From contig NC_134399.1 in assembly GCF_050003625.1 (NCBI RefSeq), positions 226,614,783 to 226,678,782 on the forward strand: a stretch of 64,000 nucleotides of DNA, in the 5' to 3' direction. The translations under genes were made by a program, and so were the position numbers. The stretch comes from Haematobia irritans. Taxonomy: Eukaryota; Arthropoda; Insecta; Diptera; Muscidae. The first letter of the stretch is position 1; the number at the start of each line of letters is the position of its first letter. Under the pieces are notes generated by a model that saw only the letters and a list, made by a program, of their open reading frames with translations, was not told the DNA's origin and made no database searches. Of this stretch, positions 1 through 31,075 are shown one piece after another.

Positions 1-321
1 TTTTTTGTGAGGGTGTAGAAAGAAAATTTTGACAAAATTTTCTACAGAAATAAAATTTTAACAAACTTTTCTATAGAAATAAAATTTTAACAAAATTTTC
101 TATAGAAATAAAATTTTGACTAAATTATCTATAGAAATAAAATTTAAAAAAAAAAATTCTATAGAAATAAAATTTTTACAAAATTTCCTATAGAAGTAAA
201 ATTTGGAAAAAATCTATAGAAATAAAATTTGGAAAAAAAATTTCTATAGAAATAAAATTTTGACTAAATTTTCTATAGAAATTAAATTTTGACAAGATTT
301 TCTATACACCCTCACAAAAAA
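1..321. repeat. MITE with terminal inverted repeats and internal AT-rich tandem units
   Basis: The left end TTTTTTGTGAGGGTGTA (from base 1) is mirrored by TACACCCTCACAAAAAA at 305-321, giving terminal inverted repeats of about 17-20 bp. The interior is about ten degenerate tandem copies of a ~29-bp unit built round CTATAGAAATAAAATTTT. The window starts inside or at the edge of the element, so its left target duplication cannot be seen. No ORF is present. The superfamily is not recognised. Confidence 0.7.
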
Positions 322-1275
322 TCGCTTCTGTAACATATACTCCCAAACATATTTTGCTTCAAGCATATACATTTTTGGGTATTGCCCAAACATTTATATG
401 TTTGATCTCTTCCAATATATAATACGTTTGAAAGCATATTGGTCTAAACAATATATGTTTGGGTAGTCTATGTTCCAAACATTTTGTATTTTTGCATCCA
501 AATTCAATAATGTTGTCTTCCAAAAAACAACATGTTATTATGTGACCATATAATATGTTTGGAAGCATTTTGCACCCACAAATATTATATGCTTAAAAAA
601 ATTCTCCCAAACAATATTGTGCTCAAAATTTTATTTATTTATTTATATATTTACAATCATAATGAATTATGAAAATAAACAGGTAATATAGGTGCTAACA
701 ACATAGGTTTTCGACCTGAATGCTCAAAATTTTGTTTCTGCCTAATTGTATATTCCCTCACATCTTTCTCACTTCCACGAGATTTTTTAGTTCTTAGCAC
801 CTTTTTCTGTAATACAAACATTGTAGAAGAAATTATTCAATTTTATGATTTCTTTATTTTAATTTTACCTTTTGCCGGACGGGGATTCGAACAGCGGACC
901 ACACAGTTTGTAAGGATGAAAGAAGTAGCTGATCAATTGCCCAAGGGAAAATAAAATATTAATTTTGTAATAACAAGCAACAACCACCAACTTAATTCAA
1001 TATCGCTCCCTATTAAATAGCGCTCCAAGCTACTAAACACATATATGTTTATAGGCTATTTCTAAATTAATATATGTTTGCATCCAAGCATATTATATTT
1101 ACAAACATTTTTGTCCCAAATATAATATGTTCTAACATATTAACATATATGTCCCAAACATGTTATGCTAGTTTATGAACATTATATGTTTGCACTCAAA
1201 AATATTATGTTTAACAATGTGTGTTCCAAACATATAATGTTTATAGCCGAACATATGAAAAACAGTCTTTTTCAT
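322..1275. repeat. AT-rich block with dispersed 'catatatgtttggg' motifs and a tRNA-like segment
   Basis: Two clusters (about 330-620 and 1040-1260) contain many diverged copies of a CATATATGTTTGGG-like motif in both orientations. They flank a centre that holds a minus-strand box B-like sequence, TGTTCGAATCCCC, followed by CGTCCGGCA (around 875-900). I read this as a composite repeat, possibly with a tRNA-derived SINE head on the minus strand. No gene is supported here. Confidence 0.45.
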
Positions 1276-1925
1276 CCGTGTAGAAATAAAATTTTAACAA
1301 AAATTTTCTATAGAAATAAAATTTTAACAAAATTTTCTATAGAAATAAAATTTTGGTAGATTATTTTTGGCTCGAGTGGCAACCATGATTATGAACCGTT
1401 ATCATGTGCTGACACCACGTACCAAATTTCAATCGGATCGGATGACTTTTGCTCCTCTAAGAGGCTACGGAAGTCAAATCTGGGGATCGGTTTATATGGG
1501 GGCTATATATAATTATGGGCCGATGTGGACCAATTTTTGCATGGTCGTTAGAGAACATATACCAACACCATGTACCAAATTTCAGCCGGATCGGATGAAA
1601 TTTGCTTCTCTAGAGCAATCGCAAGCCAAATTTGGGGGCTATACGTAAAAGTGGACCGATATGGCCCATTTGCAATACCATCCGACCTACATCAATAACA
1701 ACTACTTGTGCCAAGTTTCAAGTCGATAGCTTGTTTTGTTCGGAAGTTAGCGTGATTTCAACAGACGCACGGACGGACGGACATGCTCAGATCGACTCAG
1801 AATTTCACCACGACCCAGAATATATATATACTTTATGGGGTCTTAGAGCAATATTTCGATGTGTTACAAACGGAATGACAAAGTTAATATACCCCCATCC
1901 TATGGTGGATGGTATAAAAATGGAG
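1276..1925 (+). repeat. Non-coding transposon-derived repeat
   Basis: The block starts with three units of the CTATAGAAATAAAATTTT repeat. It continues with internally repeated segments (ACCAAATTTCARYCGGATCGGATG occurs twice), a GGACGGACGGACATG run near 1773, and ends with ACCCCCATCCTATGGTGGATGGTATAAAA. This structure is typical of dispersed non-coding repeats of flies. Open frames in it are artefacts of the repeat. The superfamily is not assigned. Confidence 0.5.
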
Positions 1926-2266
1926 TTCAAAATTTGCAAAAATGCCTTTATCGCAATACAAACTTCAAGATGGACACATAATTGGTAAACATTTACACAT
2001 TTTAAGAAATTCTGAACTATTTTTATAAATCTTTATGTTTCATTTGTGTATAATTTTTTTCACATTTGTTAGTTCATTTACATAAAGCACGAAAAAAATT
2101 ATTAGAGTCAAAGAAAATTTCACAAAACTTAATAATTCAATGAACTAAATTAGAATTAAATTGGTTTTAGTTCTGTGTTTTTTTTAAGTGTAGCACATAT
2201 TTTATCGCAAATTATCTGTACACTTAAAAATTTTTTGAAGACATTTCCTCTATTTTACTTGTTCTT

Positions 2267-2550
2267 GGAGCCACCGTGGAGCAATGGTTAGTATGCCCGC
2301 CTTGCATTCACAGGGTCGTGGGTTCAAACCCAGTTTCGACCAAACACCATTTCTGAGTTTTTAAAAGCTTCTCTAAGTGATTTCACTGCAATGTGGAAAA
2401 CCGTTTGGACTCGGCTATAAAAAGGAGGTCTCTTGTCATTGAGCTTAACATAGAATCGGACAGAACTTAGTGAAAAGAGAGAAGTTCATCACAATGGACT
2501 GAATAGTCTAAATGAGCCTGAAATATCGGGCTGCCACTATACCTAACCTT
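2267..2550 (+). mobile_element. tRNA-derived SINE, internally deleted copy
   Basis: This copy has the tRNA-like head (GGAGCCACCGTGGAGCAATG, then a box B-like GGGTTCAAACCC). The body contains GGACTCGGCTATAAAAAGGA, and the tail is TCACAATGGACTGAATAGTC ... GGGCTGCCACTATACCTAACC. Compared with 24257-24606 it lacks about 55 bp after the head. Flanks CTTGTTCTT and CTTGTCCTT suggest an imperfect 9-bp target duplication. Confidence 0.8.
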
Positions 2551-4150
2551 GTCCTTGCTATATTTTATACCCGGTAAATTCAGAAAATTTTAAATTATTG
2601 CAAAAACTGCGTAAAATATAGGATTTTTGTATATTTCTTTGGATTAACTTTTAATGAAGTGAAAATTAAGTCCATCTGCAGAATATTATTTTTGAATATC
2701 CATTAAAAGTGAGGACTTGGAAAGAACTTCCAATTTTCTTGGTGGCTATTAGTACAGTATAAGTACAATTTTCGCAATGAAACTTAATCGGTATTTTCGA
2801 TTCGCGGAAAATTGGTTATTACATAATATTTTCTTTGAGGTAATCAAAACTTGTTATTTACAAATGCCGTTAAGGCATGGTGTAACCTCACAAACTTAAG
2901 TTGGGCAATCTTTAGAAAAATTCTTTGACGACATAATTAATTTCGATTCATAGCAATGTCAGTTTGGGACAAAAAAGACTGAATTTATTTGTCCTATAAA
3001 CAAATTTACCTTTTTTTGTTTAAAATCTCTATTTAGAAAATATTTACTTGTGCTTATAAAAAAGTGTTAAATTTATTCTATATATAAATAATACTTTTTT
3101 TAAATTTAGTAAGCATATAACACAAATTTTCTTGCTGCTAAATCGATCGATTGTTAGTCTAATGCGACACCAAAATTGACTCAATAAATTACAGTTTTAC
3201 GTGAGCACACGTCCCATTGCGAGAAGCAAAATACAATGTCTTGAGTAAATATTAGGTGAAATGTTCGAACTTCTTTATATTATTGACAAATACTCTATGG
3301 CACTACGTAAAGTGCCATTAAATAACAATAACAACAATAACTGTAAGCAATAATAAAATCAGCAATTCCAAACAATCTCAAGTAAATATTGTGAATTGAA
3401 GAACAACACTTACAGTACATACCACTTGCTTAGGGTAAAACAAAAAAATATATATAAACAACAAATAAAATGAAAAATGGAAAAACATATTGTTCTGTTG
3501 ATGTCAACATTGAAATAGATATATTTTAAATAAATTTTATTTGTTAACAATTGCTCTTGCAGTACAGTGACGATAGTAGGAATAACCAATTAATATATTA
3601 TTTAAGAGGTAGTCTTGTGCTCTTCATATGGGCGAACAAATGTCAAGGTGTACAGGGGGCTATAAGTAGAAATTGCTTGTCGGCCAATTTGTTACCAATG
3701 CAGCTTTGTTCGAAAAAAAAACGTAAAAGGAGCCACCTTCCCACAAACACTCTTTACTTTACTTATTTTCCATAGTCTTGTTTTTATTACTTTTGACGTT
3801 TTTAATTCGTAAATTTATCGAACACACAAATATTATTTATATTTTTCGTGAGACACATCGATTTTGTGAAACACATTGACGCAAAATTCATGACATTATA
3901 TTGGCAGAGACATCTAGCGCTTCTGTTTTGCAATGATAATCTTAATCTGAATAGCCTTTGCAAATTGTGAAAACAACAAATATATGGGTCAAAGCTAATT
4001 TATAATCCGAGAGCGGGAGATAAGAAGCTCAAATGAGAAGAGAAAAGTAATCATGTAATGTCCACATCAATAATGAGAGGAGAAAAGTACACATCAATAA
4101 TCAAATAAATACATGCATATGTATATGAAGGTATGGAACTGTTTACAAAC
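2551..4150. other. AT-rich DNA without a supported gene
   Basis: I see only short spurious frames, homopolymer runs and simple sequence such as AACAATAACAACAATAAC near 3322. No motif, splice pattern or repeat family could be assigned. Confidence 0.5.
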
Positions 4151-4154
4151 GGAC

Positions 4155-4690
4155 AATTGGACACTCAAAAAAAAAAGTGAACTCTATATGGCACTTTAAT
4201 TCTACTTTAATAAATGGATTTATTGTGTTTTGAGAAAGTTTCCTTGACTTTAAAAAATATTTGCATACTTCAGTTAAATTAAAGGGCACAAAATTATACA
4301 CAAATGTAGCATAAAGATTTACTAAATTCGTGTCTCTCATAAAATAGTTTAGACTTTTTTTAAATTTGTAAATTTTACCAATAATGTACTATCGAGAACT
4401 TCGTATGGTCCTAAAAGCATTTTTTCAATTGTGAACTCCAATGTTTTCCTTCAAACTACGAAATTTTCTTTAACAAGTGACAAAAATAATTATTTTTAAT
4501 AATTTTTCTTGAATATTTAGAAAAATATTTACTTATTTTTTTTAATCGGCGTGACATCTTTATTTATAATTTTTATAATGTTAAGTATTGCGAGTTTCCT
4601 ATTCTAAGTAAAAGTTTTAATAACTTTGAATTTTAAACAAGAGTTCAAAATAATGATTATTATGACCTACATTTTTTTCTGTGTACAAAT
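4155..4690 (+). repeat. MITE-like copy, 'ACTCAAAAAAAAAAGTGAA' family
   Basis: It begins ACACTCAAAAAAAAAAGTGA and shares long stretches with 6128-7436: AGAAAGTTTCC, ATTATACACAAATG, TACTAAATTCGT, TTTCTTTAACAAGTGA and ATCGGCGTGA. The 3' end is less clear; CTGTGTAC at about 4680 may be the terminal repeat. It has no coding capacity. Confidence 0.55.
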
Positions 4691-6127
4691 TAAAAGTAAA
4701 ATCTATTTGTGGATTATCTTGCCACTAAAACTTGCAAAAAATGTTTATAAATATGTATGTTTATTCTTTTTTTATTGTCGCAATTTCGAGCATGTTAATG
4801 TGAGTAAATCTGTGTGCATTAGTATTAGCCAAAATTCTAATAAATAAATAGAAACAAAGTATGAAAGAGTAAAACGAATTAATAAAAAAAATACCAAAAT
4901 GTTTTGGAATTAAACCGGTTTGTTTGCTGGTACTTATGTCCCCCAAAAACCCACAGATATATATGTACATATGAATCGTTATATTACTTAGTTGGTTTAT
5001 TATTAATGAAATGTCTATCCAAGGATTTTCATAGATATTGTGTAGTAGTTTTTAATCCGCACTAATCAATATTAATAGTTTACTTAATTATTTTTTAATT
5101 GGTAATACTTGTTTTACTCCATTATTTATACGATTGATTTAGGAAGGACATTTATTTCACTTCCCTAAAAATAACATGTACCCTATAAAATTTGCCCGTT
5201 GGTAGGGATTTTGATCCGATTTTGGAAAAATGTTGATCCAAAATAAAATTTAGTTATGGCAACGCTGCTTCTGACATGCAGAGAAAAATAGTTTGAAAGT
5301 CATTGGGATTGCATTGATTTGAGCAAGAGAGTGTGTTAAAGCAGTGGGCGTAATATGATTTAGGTTGTGTGGGGGAGAGTAGTGGTGGATTGGAGGTTTC
5401 AAATGTTAAAATGAGCAGATAACTGGATATTTGTGCTAATGCTGTTCAAAATGTTAATTACGAAATTAAACTTATTTCTTTTAAGAAATTTTTAAATATA
5501 AAAATGGAGAAAAATAAATTAATCTATATTAACTAAATATGTAGCTGAAATAGGGATGTCATATAGGGATGTTTCAAGAGCATTATATTACTCCTGCCGA
5601 GAAAACAATTTCATTATACTCTAATAAACCCAATTTGTCGAATTTTCCCAAATTTTGCAAGGTTTCATCTATAAACTGAAACTGGAGTAATTTAATGTAT
5701 TGTATTACCATTAAACTAAAATTAAGATTTTTTATAAATTAGCAATGATAAAGAAATGGGGAGACCACCGATATAATTGAATTAAACAGTCATCATAAGA
5801 CATTTTTGTGAACATTTCAGATATTTTTATATAAAAAAATCCCATAATTTTTATTAACCTATATTTTGTTTTAACATTTAACCATGTGAGAATGATTAAT
5901 GGTTACACAAATTGAAGACATTTGTGATTAATCCCACACGGGAATAACATGAAATACTATTTCATTAAAAAGTTCTGATATATATGTAGAGAAATCGGTA
6001 TTTATATTTTTATTCTGTAAAACTAAATCTGCTCTAATTTAGGGTGGTTCAATGCCCATATTATTTTTTTTAATAGTTTTTAGAGAATCACTAATGACAA
6101 ATATATGAGGAAATAATCAAAATTTTC
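4691..6127. other. AT-rich DNA without a supported gene
   Basis: Both strands show only short frames without recognisable domains. I see no tandem array or clear terminal repeats. Confidence 0.4.
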
Positions 6128-7436
6128 TTCATGTACTTACACTCAAAAAAAAAGTGAAGCCTCTATTTCACTAAAGCCAATTTCACTATATTTTAGTTCA
6201 TGGAATTATTATGTCTGGAGAAAGTTTCCTTTACTCTAATAATTGTTTGCGTACAATAGTTACCCTTTCAACATTTTTTGAATTTGACGGCACTACTGAA
6301 AAACCTCACCATGTCGAAAACAATCGTTTACGACATCAAAAACTCGTCGAAAAAGCACCGTCACTATTGAGAAGTTGTACCACGCCAAGTTACTACAAAA
6401 AAGTTTCTCATCAGTGCAATAATTAGGTGCCTTTTTAGATCAATTTAGAACGACGCCAATAAGAGCCCCTTCAAACTGTCAGAAAAAGTGCATTTTAAGG
6501 TAGTTGTAAAAGAATCTTTGTGTGCAACTAAAAGACGATTGTGTAGATGTTTATTAATTTGATTAAACATTTATAAATTCTTATAAATATAACATTTATC
6601 CGTTTATCTCATCACATTCAACATAATTTTTTCATTAATAAAATAATGATGTTGATTTACACGTAGCAAGTTACATGTTGCAGCGTCTATCAGCCGTTTG
6701 TTTTTTTCGATGGAGGGAGCGTGTCTGGAAAAATATCTGAAAAAACAATCACTTTATTCCATTTGGCAAGTCGAAAATTGTTCACCATATACCTTTCACA
6801 ATTTTAGGCATAATAACTATGTTTTCAGCACTTTATTTTCGTTTTTATTTAAATACATTATAATAATCTAGTTGCGCTTGGCGTTTCACAAAATTTAAAA
6901 TGGCTTTTCTAACAGTAGTGATGGCAAAATACTTTCATGTACATTTTGTACTTTTTGATATGCTCAGTTGGCGATTGTTGTAGTTACATTTACTAGTCTG
7001 TGGTAGTGATGAGGATGAAATGGAACTTTGAAATGTTGGCAGGGTAAATGAACTAAAAAACGGGAAAAATTATACAAAAATGAAGCAAAAAAAATACTAA
7101 ATTCGTACTTCTCACAAAATAGTTCATTATTTCTTTAAATTTGTAAATTTTACTACAAATGAGCCCATCTTGAACTTTTTATGACACGAAAGACATTCTT
7201 GCAATTTTGTACTCCAATTTTTTGCTTCAATCTACAAAATTTTCTTTAACAAGTGAAAATAATTAATTATATCTAATAAATTTTCTTCAATTTGTATATT
7301 TACTTAATTTTGTGATATCGGCGTGATGTCAGTGTAGATGTAATACTGTATAGTTAAAATTTTCTAAAAATAATTTAAATTTTCTAAAATTAAGCAAAGT
7401 TTTTCTTCATGGTGGGTTCACCTTTTTTCAGTGTAC
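6128..7436 (+). repeat. MITE with 'TACACTSAAAAAA' termini, interrupted by a second MITE
   Basis: The left end CACTCAAAAAAAAAGTGAAG and right end GTTCACCTTTTTTCAGTGTA form an inverted pair. The outer parts (6128-6262 and 7045-7436) align with 4155-4690. The middle is a separate 782-bp element inserted at a TA dinucleotide. No coding capacity was found. Confidence 0.6.
6263..7044 (+). repeat. Nested MITE, CCCTGCCAACATTT family, TA target
   Basis: It begins CCCTTTCAACATTTTTTGAA and ends ATGTTGGCAGGG, with TA on both sides (6261-6262 and 7045-7046). Related copies lie at 36017-36691 and, inverted, at 42036-42796. The 71-codon frame at its left end is the translated repeat and recurs in the other copies, so it is not a gene. 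The TA duplication would fit a Tc1/mariner-type source, but no transposase is present. Confidence 0.65.
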
Positions 7437-7771
7437 CCTAATTTGGGTCTCATTTCTCAACAATTTGAATTTGAAACACTAATATTTTAAGAACATCGTT
7501 TTCAATTATTTTCCTACTTAATCTTGCTATTGTTTCTCTACTGATTAAGCCCAAATTTTGTTTTAATCCTAAATGTTTTGCTTTTACTTTGTTATGTGTA
7601 AATCTTTTAATTTTAACTTTATTTTATTATGATAGATAAGATCTTGCGTTCTAAAATGTACTTTATATAAACTTAGAAAGCGATATTTTTGAAGTGAGAT
7701 AATTGCTTGTTTGTGTGAATTTTATACCAACTTGTTTTGATTTTTGAACTATAGTTAGCCAAATACATTTT

Positions 7772-8920
7772 TATACCCTGCGCCACACTGTGGAACAGGG
7801 TATTATAAGTTAGTGCACATGTTTGTAACACCCAGAAGGAGACGAGATAGACACATGGTGTCTTTGGCAATAATGCTCAGGGTGGGTCCCTGAGTCGATA
7901 TAACCATGTACATCTGTCCGTCCGTCCGTCCGTCTGTCTGTGAACACATTTTTGTGACCAATCGCCTTCAAATTTGGCACATGTTCCTGATTTGGGTCAG
8001 AATAGAACCCTATAGATTTTGGAAGAAATCGGTTCAGATTTAGATATAGCTCCCATATATATCTTTCGCCTGATATGCACTAATATGGACCCAGCAGCCA
8101 GAGTTTTATACCGATTTGCTTGAAATTTTGTACAAACATAACACTTAGTCGTATAGTCAAGTGTGCAAAATTTGATTGAAATCACTTCAGATTTAGATAT
8201 AGTTCCCATATATATCTTTCGCCCGATATGGACTTATATGGGCCCAGAAGCCAGCTTTTTGGCCGAATTTGGTTGACATTTTGTACTAGGACTACAATTA
8301 GTAGTATAGTCAAGTGTGCAAAATTTTATTGAAATCGATTCAGATTTAGATATAGCTCCCATATATATCTTTCGTCCGATATGGACTAATATGGTCGTAA
8401 AAGCCAGAGTTTTGGCCCAATTTGGTTGAAATTTTGCACAAGGAGTGCAATTGGTAGTATAGTCATGTGTGCCAAATTTGATTGAAATCGGTTCAGATTT
8501 AGATATAGCTCCCATATATATGTTTTCTGATTCCGACAAAAATGGTCAAAATACCAACATTTACCTTGTTAAATCGCCACTGCTTAGTCGAAAAGTTGTA
8601 AAAATGACTCTAATTTTCCTAAACTTCTAATACATATATATATAGAGCGATAATCATAAATAAACTTTTGCGAAGTTTCCTTAAAATTGCTTCAGATTTA
8701 AATGTTTCCCTTATGTTTTTACTAAAATTGTGTTCCACCCTAGTGCATTAGCCAACTTAAATTTTTAGTCTATAGATTTTGTAAAAGTCTATCAAATTCT
8801 TTATATATAGCACTCAACACATTTGACGGATGTGATATGGTATCGAAAATTTAGTCTACAAAGTGGTGCAGGATATAAATAGTCGGCCCCGCCCGACTTT
8901 AGACTTTCCTTACTTGTTTG
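7772..8920 (-). repeat. Dispersed ~1.1-kb repeat with internal ~170-bp modules
   Basis: On the minus strand it runs from a G+C-rich hairpin (GTCGGGCGGGGCCGAC) and a TATACCCTGCACCAC-like end to a matching GCAGGGTATAAAA end. The middle has tandem modules containing ATATATGGGAGCTATATC and CTGAACCGATTTC. The same repeat lies in the opposite orientation at 46485-47836. Minus-strand frames of 70-101 codons come from the modules and encode the same nonsense peptide repeatedly. Confidence 0.65.
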
Positions 8921-9244
8921 TTCATGTAGGTGATAATTAAATAGGTATTTGAGAGATAATATACTCTTTACGCAAAATCGCAGCACTTCAAGCAAGAAGT
9001 ATTTACGATAGTTTTTGTGGTAATGGAACCAAATTGCAATGGGAAAATGCATTTCATGTAATTGATGACAAATGACATAGGCAACGTTATCAGTAAGCCG
9101 TTAAAAATTACAAACTGAATGCTAGTCATGACAGTTGCTGATAAATGTGGCTCCAATTGGATTTGTACATCCGAATGGAAAATTTATCGCTGGTAATCAT
9201 GATTAGATGATTTTTCATTTTATTTATTTGTTTAGTTCCATATA

Positions 9245-9725
9245 TAAGTTCACTATGGAAGTATTTCAAAGTCTGATTTTATCCCCATCGCCACCATAGC
9301 CCCTTAAATGGCACTACGACAACCGCCAACTGTGATGAGAAATCTATCAAAAAACAGAAACAAACTTGAGATCCTTTTGTCATCACTATAGTTAAAGGAG
9401 TCATTTTGTAGTGAAGCAATAGTAAATTTATTCTTATTAATTACTTAAAAAAAAAAAAAAACAAAGAAAACATTATGATAGGAGAGAAGTTCACAACTGT
9501 GGTACCACAGTCGTGTGAATATTCTAGTGAGCCTGAAATATCGGATTGTCGCCATACCCAACCAACAACCTGTTAATAGGAAATATTTTATTCCGTGTAA
9601 GGAGTAGTACAACTTCTCACCAATGGAGGCGCTGTATACACAAAATTTAGATATCGTCCACGAGTGTCTCCAAATCCAGAAATGTTGGCAGGGATATAGA
9701 AATAGATTCTTTAAGGCAGTCGAAT
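9245..9725. repeat. Relic of the CCCTGCCA family carrying a SINE tail fragment
   Basis: Segments ATCGCCACCATAG ... AACCGCCAACTGTGATG and AAATGTTGGCAGGG are diverged ends of the family seen at 42036-42796. Inside, 9479-9575 contains GAGAAGTTCACAACTGTGGT ... AGTGAGCCTGAAATATCGG, the 3' tail of the SINE. This is a diverged, non-coding relic. Confidence 0.45.
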
Positions 9726-10449
9726 TCTTGTGCATTTGTGAGACTGCTTTTGATTTTTTGTTTGTTTACATCCAATGGGTCTTGAATGAGAAGTGAATTC
9801 TCTCGTGTTATAAATTACATGTGACCGGATATCGATCAGTTGTCGTTGAACTCTTTTTGCATTCTGACAATCATTATCGAAAGCAAGCTGTTGGGTGTGT
9901 GTGTTTGTAATTCATTTGTCGAATTTTCATGTAATCCCTTGCAAGATTTCATTGCAGCCTAAGTTGTTCCACACATGCAAGGAAATTTAAATTTATATGC
10001 AAATTCTTGTGGTTAGCTACTGATTACAACGTTCCTTTCAATGCCTCTGTTTACATCAAGGGACAATAGGCAGATAACTGTAGCAACGAGTTAACCGAAT
10101 ATGATGTTACATTTTGTAGATCGATCATCGACTGCAGTCGGTGGCAAATGTTGTGATAAGCAAAGATTGAAAAAAAAAAACACAGGATACGAAAGCCATC
10201 AAAGATTCTAGAGATCACCGAATTGCATTTCCCTAATTTAAAAGATTGGTATTTTAAAAATAATTTTCAATTCTTCTTCGATATGACTTAATTATATTCT
10301 TTTACATGAACAACATGAAATGGCACTTCCTTATTTCTTAAAAACCCCAGCAGCAGTAAGACATCAATAACGAAAACAATTATTGTAAGATTATGCGAAA
10401 AAAAAGTTAAATGTAATTTAAAGTCATGCTACAAAATATCTAGAAACTG
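9726..10449. other. Intergenic DNA without a supported feature
   Basis: I see no coding motif, terminal repeat or array in this stretch. Confidence 0.4.
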
Positions 10450-10700
10450 TTTTGAATACACTCAAATTTAACTTTATTTTATTTCATGGAAATTATTATG
10501 GTTAAATTAAAATTTATCCAATACTAAAATGTTTCCTTCACTTTAATTATTGTTTTATTTTTTTTTTGGTACGTTATTTAAATTAAGTAAAAAAGGAGAA
10601 AAAATTATACACAAATGAAACATAAAAAGTTATAAAATTTATTTTTCCCATATATTAGTTCTGACTTTTCTAGAATTTTTAAAATTAAAATACAGTTTAG
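10450..10700 (+). repeat. Partial copy of the 6128-7436 MITE family
   Basis: Shared blocks are TTTCATGGAAATTATTATG, ATGTTTCCTTCACTTTAATT and AAAATTATACACAAATGAA. Both ends are lost. Confidence 0.45.
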
Positions 10701-10727
10701 TTAAACTTCAATCCAATTTCCAATTAA

Positions 10728-11265
10728 TTGAGTTTTGCAATCGACATCAACTAATTTTTTGAATTAAATTGTTAACTCGAACAAATAATTGTTTAATAAA
10801 AACCCCGAAAAATATAATTGCATAGAAAAAAATATCACCAAAATATTTCCAATTAAAAAGGTCATTGAACCTGAAATTTTTTTCAATTAAAAAATTAATT
10901 GATAAATTAACTTCTTACTCTAACCGAAACATTAATTCAATTAGGTCAATGATTGAAATTTTTTAATTAAAAAAGTTAATTGATACAATTAACTCGGGAG
11001 ACCAAGTCACTTGAATAAATTATTGATTTTTTTTTTAATTTTAATAAACAAAAAAAACAAAGACAATTAAGAAAATGATTGAAAGTAGTTACATCTTTAA
11101 TTAAAAAATTACTTGATACAATCATTGTTTTAATCAAACTAAAACACAAAGTTAGTTAAGAAAACGAGCGAAAATTTTCGGGGTTTTTATTAAACAATTA
11201 ATTGTTTAAATTAACAATTTAATTTAAACAATTAGTCGATGTCGATTGCAAAACTCAATTAATTG
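10728..11265. repeat. AATT-rich foldback element upstream of gce
   Basis: Arms of about 88 bp at 10728-10815 and 11178-11265 are inverted copies. Both contain AGTTTTGCAATCGACATC(R)A and AAACCCCGAAAA or their complements. The ~360-bp loop and the DNA out to 11580 are made of TTAATTGATACAATTAA-like motifs. Related DNA lies at 34230-34515 and 38975-39350. The element ends about 550 bp before the gce start codon. Confidence 0.55.
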
Positions 11266-11757
11266 TTCAACTGATTTAATTAAAAAGTTAATTGGAATTT
11301 TACTTGAAGTTTAACTAATTAAACAATTAAAAAACTAATTGAGTTTTCCAATCAACATAAATTAATGGTTTTTATTGACTCAATTAAAAAATTAATTATT
11401 TTTTGCAATCAACATCAATTATTTTTTAATTGTTTCAATTTTTTTTTAATTGAATAAATTAAAAAATTCATTGAAATTTTGAAATCAATTTGTTTTTTAA
11501 TCAAATATGTTTTTATGCTATCATTTTCGGAACTGAAAACATATCAACTAAGAAATTAATTAGATGAATTAATATCGTGATTAAATCATGAAATTGTGTG
11601 TGTGTGTTGTCCACATTCTCCCTTATGAATCTTTTTGATCTATTTATAGCATTAGATTATTTCTAGTAAATTATTTTTAGCAACAGATTTTATTTACTTT
11701 GTGTGTGTGTGTTTTTTTTTTCATTTTTAATGAAATTTTTATTTAATTTTCTTTCAG

Positions 11758-11812
11758 TTTATATTGATCTCGGTCATTTAACTCCAATGGAAATGTCATA
11801 TCTAAACTTGAA
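11758..11812 (+). promoter_or_regulatory. gce: gce 5' leader segment with an out-of-frame upstream ATG
   Basis: A pyrimidine-rich TTTTCTTTCAG at 11747-11757 could be the acceptor of a 5'-UTR intron, placing the start of this exon at 11758. Two upstream ATGs (11787 and 11793, same frame) open an 17-codon frame that overlaps the main start and stops at 11840. No promoter was identified. Confidence 0.4.
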
Positions 11813-30432
<18,620 letters not shown>

Positions 30433-30706
30433 ATTGCACAAATTAATCTCCACAGCGCCTATCTCAAGATACCCCACGACTTTTTACAAATTTGCGACCT
30501 ACAACAAATAGAAATGCCAATATCCCATGATGATGTTCAAACAGGTTTCACAATATAAAACGTTCTACTACTATTTATGTAGAATTAATTTTAATTAAAT
30601 CAAAATTCCTTAAAAAAAATATTGTCCACGCCCCTATATGTAAGCGCATTGAAATTTTAGTCATCTACTATAATAGAAGAAAGTACATACTTTAAAGTTA
30701 AGGATT

Positions 30707-30712
30707 AATAAA
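30707..30712 (+). terminator. gce: Candidate poly(A) signal of gce
   Basis: AATAAA lies 275 bp after the stop. Further A-rich stretches at 30825-30850 offer alternatives, so the true 3' end is not fixed. Confidence 0.4.
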
Positions 30713-31075
30713 TTTTAAATTCGTCATAAGGCTTTTAAAGTTATCCATTTGAATAATAGCACATTATCGTATGTATATTTGAATGGATTCAACCGACACT
30801 AAAGACTAATTCAATTATGCTCTTGCAATAATAAAAAAAAAGTTTTGTATATATAATAATATAGGCAACAAATTACTATACATTATATGTATATATGTGA
30901 CCATACTTAAAATATATCTATACTATATATGGTAATAACAAATAACCTATCGAATTACAAATGGTGCAATTTATACACTTAATTTCTACAAAAGAAAAGA
31001 AAAACAAACAAATACATTGAATTAATTAAACATTTCTTTCTTTTTGGGGTATTACGATATAAATGATGGAATAAA

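Noticed and set aside
1367..1988. Two plus-strand frames of 93 and 118 codons
   Set aside because: Both lie in a dispersed repeat with internal duplications and have no protein motif.
2267..2350. Functional tRNA gene
   Set aside because: The cloverleaf is incomplete and the sequence is the head of a SINE present in several copies.
6211..6426. 71-codon plus-strand frame
   Set aside because: It spans the border of two MITEs and recurs in the other MITE copies (35861-36136 and 42633-42890).
7997..8539. Minus-strand frames with repeated MGAISKSEPISIKF
   Set aside because: The same peptide appears from repeated 170-bp modules and again at 47389-47601; the modules are non-coding repeats.
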